Source of the DNA: an uncultured Moraxellaceae bacterium
GTDB taxonomy: Bacteria > Pseudomonadota > Gammaproteobacteria > Pseudomonadales > Moraxellaceae
NCBI GenBank assembly: GCA_937928295.1
Contig: CALEYY010000196.1
Span: forward strand, 1-11,636
Reading direction: 5' to 3'
Length of the DNA stretch: 11,636 bases
Below, one piece after another: positions 6,061 through 11,636 of this stretch. Both the position numbers and the translations under genes were made by a program. Each line of letters opens with the position of its first letter. Within the stretch, counting starts at the first letter, position 1. The notes beneath the pieces were generated by a model. The model did not search any database. It saw nothing but the letters and a program-made list of their open reading frames with translations, and had not been told where the DNA came from.

Positions 6061-7032
6061 ATGAGCCAGAAAAGTACCTCTTTGCTGCAGGTCAGCGAGC
6101 AGGGTCGTGTCATGACCATTGCCATCAATAATCCGCCGGCCAACTTTCTCACGGCGGCCATCATGGCCGAGCTGAATCAGCAACTGGTCGCACTGGAAAG
6201 TCGCCATGACATCGGTGCCATCATCATCACCAGTACGGTTGAAGGCGTGTTCCTCACTCACTTTGATGTGGATGACATCGAGCAGGCCGTGGATTCGATT
6301 CCATTTCCCATGTCGGCTGGTTTGGTGCAGGTTTTGACGCGCAGCGAAAGTCTGCTCGATCACATTCCGGGAGCGCGCAAGCTGCTCAGCCATACGCCGA
6401 TGGCGGGCGTTTCGGACATGAACATCTTTCACGAAGTGACGGCGCGCATGCGAGCCATGAACAAAGTCTTCATCGCCGCCATCAACGGTCGTGCCATGGG
6501 CGGCGGCTGTGAGTTGGCCCTGGCCTGCGATTTGCGGCTGATGATTGAGGGTGATGCCAGCACTGGCGTCATGATTGGCCAGCCGGAAATTCTGATTGGC
6601 CTGATTCCGGGTGGTGGCGGGACGCAATTTCTGACGCGCAGCCTCGGCGTGGCGAAAGCGCTGGAGCATTGCCTGGAGGGCAAGCCGCTGACGCCGGCCG
6701 AGGCACTTGAGCTGGGCATGATTAATCGGGTGGTGCCGGTAGAGGCACTGGGTGATGAGGCCATGGCACTGGCCGAGCGCATGGCGCGGCGTTCACCCTT
6801 TGCCGTGCGTGCGATCAAGCAGGCGATCTATCAGGCGGCGTCGCAGAGCTGGGATCAGGGCATGACGATCGAGAAGAACGCATTTCTGGCGTCGGCCTCG
6901 CAGGCTAATACGCGTCGCGCCATGCAGGTCTATATCCCGAAAATTCGCGAAATTCTGGCGGCGGGGCGACCCCTGACGCTGGATGATTTTCAGGAGATGA
7001 TCGATGGCACGGCAGCAGACATGACATCCTGA
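6061..7032 (+). CDS. Enoyl-CoA hydratase/isomerase family protein
   Basis: A 323-residue crotonase-fold protein. It has the oxyanion-hole segments GVFLTHFDVDDI (62-73) and AAINGRAMGGGCELALACDL (139-158), and both hydratase glutamates are present: E151 in GGGCE and E176 in GQPEILIGLIPGGGG. Expected reaction is hydration or isomerisation of an enoyl-CoA in fatty-acid breakdown or a related pathway. It is longer than the usual 255-265 residues: there is an extra stretch of about 45 residues between the first oxyanion segment and the central domain (about 74-125) and a C-terminal extension. The ATG at 6061 is chosen for its GGAG 6 bases upstream; an upstream TTG at 6049 lies before the ribosome site. 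It converges with the FAD oxidase gene. Confidence 0.85.
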   Translation: MSQKSTSLLQVSEQGRVMTIAINNPPANFLTAAIMAELNQQLVALESRHDIGAIIITSTVEGVFLTHFDVDDIEQAVDSIPFPMSAGLVQVLTRSESLLDHIPGARKLLSHTPMAGVSDMNIFHEVTARMRAMNKVFIAAINGRAMGGGCELALACDLRLMIEGDASTGVMIGQPEILIGLIPGGGGTQFLTRSLGVAKALEHCLEGKPLTPAEALELGMINRVVPVEALGDEAMALAERMARRSPFAVRAIKQAIYQAASQSWDQGMTIEKNAFLASASQANTRRAMQVYIPKIREILAAGRPLTLDDFQEMIDGTAADMTS

Positions 7033-7034
7033 TC

Positions 7035-7054
7035 TCAGTCTTGGTAAAGACTGA
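7035..7054. terminator. Hairpin at convergent crotonase / FAD oxidase ends
   Basis: TCAGTCTT-GGTA-AAGACTGA is a perfect 8-bp stem with a 4-base loop, starting three bases after the crotonase stop and covering the last codons of the opposite gene. It lacks a long T-tract. Bidirectional terminator candidate. Confidence 0.5.
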
Positions 7055-8051
7055 CCGCAATCTGCTCCGCCAGTGTCTGCCCACTTAGCCAGGCGCCTTC
7101 GACCTTGCCGCCATTGAGCCAATCCCCGCATAGGCCAAGGCCATCCGCAGCCTGCCAGACAGCACCAAGTTGCAGGGGCTGTTCGGTATCGGCATAGCGC
7201 CAGCGGTGTGCGCTCCACGCGTCGGGCGCGATGCCGCCAAGCTGGGCGAAGGCGGCCAGCAATTCTGTGGCGATAACATCGGCGTTGTCTTCGATATGCG
7301 CGTCGCTCCATGCTGCGCTGGCATGCAACAGCCAACTCTCTTGGCCGCTGCGCTGAGGCTTGCTGCTGTTGCGCGCGACCCAGCGCAGGGGGTCGGCATT
7401 GACGAAGGCGGCATCGAAACTCAAGTTCAGTGTTGAGTTGTAGCGCAACATCAGCGCCCAGCTGCCGCGCATGCGAACGCTGGCTGCCAGGCTGCTCAGT
7501 TCAGGATTGACCGGCAGCAGCAGTGGCACGGCTTGTGGCGCGGGCACGGCCAGTACCACGGCATCAAAGTGCTCGCCGGACCAGTCGTGCTCTGCTGAGC
7601 GTAAGCGCCAGACAGAGCCATCGCGGCGCAACGCTTGTACGGTGGTTTGCGTGCGCACATTCAATTTTTCGGCGAGATGGCGTGCCGGTGCGGTCATGTG
7701 CGGCGTGCCCACATAGCGTCGCTCCGGGCCAAGGCCAGGCTCTGCCGCAGCGCGCGGTGGCTTCCCGAATACCTGGAGTTTCGGTGTCCATTCAGCGGCA
7801 ACCCCCGCCGCCTGCCAGCGTCGTACTTCGGCCTGAAACAAGGGCGAGCGCGCGGTGAAGTACTGTGCTCCGGTGTCGCACTGCCAGGCTTCGCCTGAGT
7901 CGCTGTCGCCGCGTTTGGTGCTCATGCGTCCGGCGGCACCGCGACTTTTCTCGAAAACAACCACATCGTTGCCAGCCGTTTGCAGGGCTTGCGCACACGA
8001 GAGGCCGGCCAGGCCGGCGCCGATCACGGCAATCTTTGCGGCGGATTTCAT
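7035..8051 (-). CDS. FAD-dependent amine oxidase / renalase-like oxidoreductase
   Basis: A 338-residue flavoprotein. The N-terminal Rossmann motif is IAVIGAGLAGLSCAQAL with GxGxxG at 11-16 and E34 at the end of strand 2 to bind the ADP ribose; GRMSTKR (41-47) is the second FAD contact. The C-terminal GLCGDWLNGGKVEGAWLSG binds the flavin. The combination with short length matches the renalase-like bacterial amine oxidase group; a substrate cannot be named. The ATG at 8051 is preferred to the GTG-type start 22 codons upstream at 8117 because of a GGAAAG site just upstream and because the Rossmann fold begins right after it. Divergent from the iron permease-like gene. Confidence 0.85.
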   Translation of the reverse strand: MKSAAKIAVIGAGLAGLSCAQALQTAGNDVVVFEKSRGAAGRMSTKRGDSDSGEAWQCDTGAQYFTARSPLFQAEVRRWQAAGVAAEWTPKLQVFGKPPRAAAEPGLGPERRYVGTPHMTAPARHLAEKLNVRTQTTVQALRRDGSVWRLRSAEHDWSGEHFDAVVLAVPAPQAVPLLLPVNPELSSLAASVRMRGSWALMLRYNSTLNLSFDAAFVNADPLRWVARNSSKPQRSGQESWLLHASAAWSDAHIEDNADVIATELLAAFAQLGGIAPDAWSAHRWRYADTEQPLQLGAVWQAADGLGLCGDWLNGGKVEGAWLSGQTLAEQIAVSLYQD

Positions 8052-8204
8052 ACGATCTTTCCAGTCTTGCGGTCGGCGTGTGATATCGATGAGGGCGTGC
8101 CACGGTAACGAGCGCATAGTATCGGACGAGCCGCAGTGGTTTGCGCCTGAACAAAGTTGTCAGACGCAGAGCAAGCGGTCTTCAGCAATTCACCGGAGGT
8201 TTTC

Positions 8205-8615
8205 ATGCGCGTCACGCTCTCGTATTCCCAGCTGGCCAAGTCTGCGGCCCGCTATTGTGGTCGGCCTCGCGTATTTGCCTTGGCGGTCGGCGTCATTCTG
8301 GTCTGGATCATCACCGGACCGCTGTTCAGCTTCAGCGATACCTGGCAGCTGGTGATCAATACCGGCACCACCATCATCACTTTCTTGATGGTGTTTCTGA
8401 TTCAGAACACGCAGAACCGCGATACCGAGGCGATACAGATCAAGCTTGATGAGCTGATCCGTGCCACCAAAGGGGCTCACAATGCCTTGCTGGATCTGGA
8501 GGAGCTGGAAGGCGACAGTCTCGATGCCTTCCGGGTGCGCTATCAGGCATTGGCGTCAGCGGCGCGAGCCGAGCTGGAGCAGGGTCGTCAAGACACCGAG
8601 AGTCCCGAGATCTGA
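8205..8615 (+). CDS. Low-affinity iron permease-like small membrane protein
   Basis: A 136-residue protein with two membrane helices (about 23-43 and 47-67) followed by the conserved QNTQNRD segment (68-73 region) and a charged C-terminal tail. This matches bacterial members of the low-affinity iron permease family (PF04120-like). The eukaryotic relatives such as Fet4 are much longer, and transport by the small bacterial forms is not established. The ATG at 8205 has a GGAGG 5 bases upstream, so it is chosen over an in-frame ATG at 8157. It converges with the 218-residue membrane protein. Confidence 0.72.
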   Translation: MRVTLSYSQLAKSAARYCGRPRVFALAVGVILVWIITGPLFSFSDTWQLVINTGTTIITFLMVFLIQNTQNRDTEAIQIKLDELIRATKGAHNALLDLEELEGDSLDAFRVRYQALASAARAELEQGRQDTESPEI

Positions 8616-8617
8616 GC

Positions 8618-9274
8618 TCAGCCTATCCACAGCAGCGCCAGCGACACTGCGCCGGCATAGAATACGGCCACGCTGACGGCGCAGGCGATGCGCGTCAGAA
8701 GCGGTGCCCGGCCATGGTGCTGCCACATCCATAGCGCGGCCATGGCCAATAGCATCTCCGGGATCAGCGGGTAGAGCGCAAAGCCGGCGATCTGGCGAAC
8801 GCCGACGGCATGCCAGAGGTGCATCGGGCGCGCGGCCCATTCCCAGATCAGGAAGGCGGCCAGCGCACCGACCGCTGTTAGCAGGTAGGGCCGGCGTGTG
8901 GCTTGCGCCAGCCAGCACAGCGGCCATAACAGCATGATCCACAGCCCCATGAAATAGATCGGGACGACACCACCAAGACGGTACACGCCGTGGTCGGGAA
9001 AGCTCAGCGTGCCCATGCGGGACACCAGCATCCAGTCGGCGCAGGGCAGTGCCATGGACAGCGGCAGCAGGAACATCCACAGGCGAAGGCCGTCACGATG
9101 ACCGCGCCATTGGCACATCAGCGGCAGCGTGATGTTGTAGAGCGCTGCCAGTAGCAGAATGGCGAGGCCGAGCGAGCGACCTTGCTCATACAGGGCAACG
9201 GGGATCGCCAGTGCGAAGAAGGCCGCGTGGAAGCGCAGGGCATCCTTGACGCCACGCTGGCTGACGAAGCTCAT
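8618..9274 (-). CDS. Polytopic membrane protein of unknown function
   Basis: A 218-residue protein with about seven hydrophobic segments (near 15-30, 36-53, 64-77, 102-124, 130-147, 164-184 and 194-216). I do not recognise the family and no catalytic motif stands out; the aromatic-rich segments (WEWAARPMHLWH) and histidines could belong to a membrane enzyme. Its ATG overlaps the SDR stop by four bases (ATGA), so it is translationally coupled to a dehydrogenase and a TetR regulator. A role beside a lipid- or sterol-type SDR is plausible but inferred only from context. Confidence 0.75.
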   Translation of the reverse strand: MSFVSQRGVKDALRFHAAFFALAIPVALYEQGRSLGLAILLLAALYNITLPLMCQWRGHRDGLRLWMFLLPLSMALPCADWMLVSRMGTLSFPDHGVYRLGGVVPIYFMGLWIMLLWPLCWLAQATRRPYLLTAVGALAAFLIWEWAARPMHLWHAVGVRQIAGFALYPLIPEMLLAMAALWMWQHHGRAPLLTRIACAVSVAVFYAGAVSLALLWIG

Positions 9275-10236
9275 GCGCCACGCTCGGCAACAATGGCGCG
9301 CATGCCTTCGTCGAGGCTGATGCGTGGTTCATAGCCGAGCACGCGACGGGCTTTGTCGATGCTGTAGCGTTCGCGGCGCAGCAGAAATTTGATGGCGGCG
9401 GCGCTGGCCAGCGGGGCCATGCCGAGTCGGCTGAACATGGGTTTGCTGGCGGTCAGGAAGGTTTTCAATGCCCAGGCCGGCACGGCGGGCACCTTGGTTT
9501 TGCCAGCCATCTTGGCATGCCAGAGAAAGAATTCGTGGCAGGGCGTGGCGATGCCGTCGGTGATGTTGAAGACATCGCCGCCAACGGCTTTGTCGATGGC
9601 GAGGAAGACGCCATCGAGCAGATTGTCGATATGGACATGGTTGATGACGCCGTTGCCGTAGTTCGGCAGCACGAACAGGCTGCGCTTGAGCAGATCGATC
9701 GGGCGCAGTAGCCAGGGCATGCTGCCGGTGCCATAGACATCGCCGGGGCGAATCACGATGACGGCAAAGTCTGGCGTGTTGAAGGTCAGTGCCACGCGCT
9801 CGCTGGCCAGCTTGGTGTCGTTGTAGGCATTGCCCTGGCCATCGACCGGGCCGTCTTCGCACACATCGGCCGGGTATTCAAAGCCGTAGACCATGACCGA
9901 TGACAAGTGCACGAACTGACGCACACCCAGCTCGCGTGCGATGCCGCAGACCGTGCGCGTGCCGTCGACATTGACGCGCTCGTAATCCTTGCGATTGCCA
10001 TCTTCTTCAACGATGGCAGCGGTGTGGAAGACGATGTCGGCACCGTTCAGGGCGGTGCGCACGGCGTTGGCATCATTGATATCGCCGACGGTGACTTGCA
10101 CGCCAAGGGCGTGAGCGCGTTCGGCGGCTGCCAGGGACACATCCAAGCCTTGTACCTGCCAGCCGAGGGCAAGTGCGCGTTCTGCCATGCGCAGGCCGAT
10201 AAAGCCACCGATTCCGGTGATGGCGAGTGTAGTCAT
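9271..10236 (-). CDS. Extended SDR (NAD-dependent epimerase / 3-beta-HSD-like)
   Basis: A 321-residue extended short-chain dehydrogenase. The cofactor motif is TGIGGFIG with GxxGxxG at 8-14; D32 at the end of strand 2 suggests NAD(H) preference. The catalytic site is S112/S113 (LSSVMVYG) with Y138 and K142 in YNDTK. The region HVHIDNLLDGVFLAID and a C-terminal basic segment (KFLLRRERYSIDKARRVLGY) resemble 3-beta-hydroxysteroid dehydrogenase/isomerase-type and sugar-epimerase-type members. Substrate is unknown; a steroid or lipid is a reasonable guess. It overlaps the TetR stop and the downstream membrane gene start by four bases each, so the three form one operon. Confidence 0.85.
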   Translation of the reverse strand: MTTLAITGIGGFIGLRMAERALALGWQVQGLDVSLAAAERAHALGVQVTVGDINDANAVRTALNGADIVFHTAAIVEEDGNRKDYERVNVDGTRTVCGIARELGVRQFVHLSSVMVYGFEYPADVCEDGPVDGQGNAYNDTKLASERVALTFNTPDFAVIVIRPGDVYGTGSMPWLLRPIDLLKRSLFVLPNYGNGVINHVHIDNLLDGVFLAIDKAVGGDVFNITDGIATPCHEFFLWHAKMAGKTKVPAVPAWALKTFLTASKPMFSRLGMAPLASAAAIKFLLRRERYSIDKARRVLGYEPRISLDEGMRAIVAERGA

Positions 10237-10937
10237 GCAGCAGGCTCCGCAATATCCGAAAGAAGAGAAGAGGCAGGCAGCAGTGCGCTGCCGAGCATGA
10301 GCGCCTGCAGGATGCTGGCAATCTCACGACTGAATTGGTCGATGCTGGGCGGCTCCGGGATCGTGAGCCATTCCGCGAGCAGTTCATTGATGCCGCCAAC
10401 AACGGCGACACTGGACAGATGAAAGTTGCGCTGCGGAAACTCACCGCGCGAGGCCAGCAGATTCATGTAGTGCTCGATGCCTGCCGCCATGGAGTGAATA
10501 GCCCCCCGGCGGCGGCGCTCCATGGCCGCACTCACGCCCACCGATTCCAGCACGCCGATGCGCGCGCGCCGCGCGTCGGCCAGGTAGTGCTGCACCATGG
10601 CTTGGATGGCATAAGGGATCTTCTCTTCCAGCGTTTGGCCCGGTTGCGAGATGGCGGCCAGCACGGCACGGTGCAGAGCGGTAACGATGTCATCGTAGAG
10701 TGCCGTGAGCAGGGCTTCGCGGCTGGCGAACAGGGCGTAAAAATGGCGCGTGGTGACTTTTGCTTCGGCGCAGAGCTGCTCGATGGGCGTGTGCGCATAG
10801 CCTTGTCGGGCAAAAAGTTCCAGCCCGGCGGCGAGCAGGCGCTGGCGGCGCTCTTCGGCGCGCTGCTCAGGTGCAACGCCGCGATAAGAGCGCGGCTTGG
10901 CAGGGCTGGAAGGTTGCGGCACAGTGTCGGCGAGCAT
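10233..10937 (-). CDS. TetR-family transcriptional regulator
   Basis: A 234-residue regulator. The DNA-binding domain lies at about 30-85 (RRQRLLAAGLELFARQGYAH then the recognition part VTTRHFYALFASREALLTAL). The first 28 residues are a Pro/basic extension, and the C-terminal helices form the ligand pocket. It begins the TetR-SDR-membrane protein operon and faces a divergent MBL-like gene across a palindrome. It likely controls both units in response to a small lipid or aromatic ligand; this is inference. Confidence 0.88.
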   Translation of the reverse strand: MLADTVPQPSSPAKPRSYRGVAPEQRAEERRQRLLAAGLELFARQGYAHTPIEQLCAEAKVTTRHFYALFASREALLTALYDDIVTALHRAVLAAISQPGQTLEEKIPYAIQAMVQHYLADARRARIGVLESVGVSAAMERRRRGAIHSMAAGIEHYMNLLASRGEFPQRNFHLSSVAVVGGINELLAEWLTIPEPPSIDQFSREIASILQALMLGSALLPASSLLSDIAEPAA

Positions 10938-10963
10938 GCTGGAATCCGTTTAAAGCGTGCATT

Positions 10964-10998
10964 GTTATTTTGACAAGACATCTTGTCGCAATTAGAGT
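10964..10998. promoter_or_regulatory. Divergent promoters with palindromic TetR operator
   Basis: GACAAGACATCTTGTC (10972-10987) is a 7-2-7 inverted repeat. On the plus strand TTGACA (10970-10975), a 17-base spacer and TAGAGT (10993-10998) make a good promoter for the MBL-like gene. On the minus strand TTGCGA (10986-10991), a 16-base spacer and AATAAC (10964-10969) could drive the TetR operon. The palindrome covers the core of both, so a bound TetR dimer would block both. The boxes are visible; function is inferred. Confidence 0.55.
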
Positions 10999-11067
10999 GT
11001 CACACATTCCGAGCCGCAGGCAAACCCTGCAAGCTCATTTTCAAGCCATTCAGCATGAGATTTTGCG

Positions 11068-11636
11068 ATGACAATACTGCAGCCCCTGAAGCACTTCGAC
11101 GGCACTCGCGATGCCCGTCGCCCCATGGTTCGCGTCGACAATGTGCGCGAAGCCGCCAAGGATTTCCGCCGCGACATGCTGGCCAAACCCAAAGTGCGCT
11201 TCTACAAATCTTTCGAGCTGGTGCGCGTGCCGTACCCGGCCAAGTTCGCCTACCTCAATGCCTTCAGCCTGCCGACGCCATTCGTGCATCTGTGCAATCG
11301 CCTGAGCGTGATCCAGTTCGACTCCAGCGAAGGCATCAAGACCCTGCTGGTTGGCCCGTCGGATTGGGAAAATCAGCGCGAAACGCCATTTTTTGCCCAG
11401 CTCGACCAGCAGGCCGGCAAGTTCTCCGGGCTCATGGAGAAGATGATCGTGCGCGCGACTGCGACGGTGCTGGATTGCCTGAAGAGCATCGGCCTGACGC
11501 CTGAGGATGTGGACTACATCACCTACGATCATCTACACACGCAGAATGTGACGCGCTGGCTCGGCGGCAACGGGCAGCAGGCGCTGTTCCCGAACGCCAA
11601 ACTGCTGGTCATGCGTGAAGAGTGGGAGAGCGCGCA
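11068..11636 (+). CDS. MBL-fold-like hydrolase (3' end outside window)
   Basis: The first 189 residues of a protein open to the window edge. The central segment YITYDHLHTQNVTRWLG (150-166) looks like a variant metallo-beta-lactamase metal motif: the two histidines of HxHxDH are H155 and H157, but the following DH is replaced by QN. N-terminal residues LVRVPYPAKFAYLNAFSLP and GIKTLLVGPSDWE fit the first beta strands of such a fold. Only part of the metal site lies in the window, so metal binding cannot be judged. The ATG at 11068 has only a weak ribosome site. Divergent from the TetR operon, and likely a TetR target. Confidence 0.6.
   Translation, partial: MTILQPLKHFDGTRDARRPMVRVDNVREAAKDFRRDMLAKPKVRFYKSFELVRVPYPAKFAYLNAFSLPTPFVHLCNRLSVIQFDSSEGIKTLLVGPSDWENQRETPFFAQLDQQAGKFSGLMEKMIVRATATVLDCLKSIGLTPEDVDYITYDHLHTQNVTRWLGGNGQQALFPNAKLLVMREEWESA

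Noticed and set aside
5515..6669. 384-residue minus-strand open frame across thioesterase tail, brnA and crotonase
   Set aside because: Low-complexity His/Gln/Arg-rich translation with no domain, antisense to well supported genes.
8118..8204. Promoter signals between the FAD oxidase and iron permease-like genes
   Set aside because: A TTGTCA at 8158-8163 has no partner -10 at suitable spacing; no palindrome stood out.
10335..10973. 212-residue plus-strand open frame
   Set aside because: Antisense shadow of the TetR gene, no motif and its start is unsupported.

Overview
The window looks like chromosomal DNA of a GC-rich gammaproteobacterium. The protein types (TetR, HxlR, hotdog thioesterases, crotonase, RodZ-like protein, SLT lytic transglycosylase, BrnA antitoxin), the short intergenic gaps and the codon use suggest this. 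A Nevskiales/Solimonadaceae-like lineage is only a guess. No rRNA, tRNA, CRISPR array, transposase or gene-free stretch over 300 bases was seen.

Layout. 1-699 (minus): an open frame with a TetR-type DNA-binding N-terminus running in frame into a fragment of 2-oxoglutarate dehydrogenase E1. It is divergent from a DUF4442 hotdog protein (791-1252) across a perfect 16-bp palindrome. 1255-3187 (minus): an envelope gene set, RodZ-like protein, then a small DUF350-like membrane protein, then a lytic transglycosylase. 3293-5063 (minus): HxlR regulator, then an iron-type alcohol dehydrogenase. 5216-7032 (plus): PaaI-type thioesterase, a brnT scar and orphan BrnA antitoxin, a second copy of the thioesterase gene tail, and an enoyl-CoA hydratase/isomerase. 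7035-8051 (minus): renalase-like FAD amine oxidase. 8205-8615 (plus): low-affinity iron permease-like protein. 8618-10937 (minus): a tightly overlapping TetR, extended SDR and polytopic membrane protein operon. 11068-11636 (plus, runs off the end): MBL-fold-like hydrolase, divergent from the TetR across a promoter that contains an operator-like palindrome.

How the genes fit together. Acyl-CoA or lipid chemistry is the recurring theme (two hotdog proteins, a crotonase, an alcohol dehydrogenase, an SDR). Three local regulators each sit beside a candidate palindromic operator. The RodZ-like, DUF350-like and transglycosylase genes probably form one transcription unit for cell shape or wall turnover.

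Most worth a second look: (1) the TetR-OGDH E1 chimera at the left edge, either a real fusion or an assembly chimera; (2) the brnT-scar and brnA insert between two copies of the thioesterase gene tail; (3) the three convergent gene pairs, all of which have stop codons exactly two bases apart in the pattern TGA-NN-TCAG.
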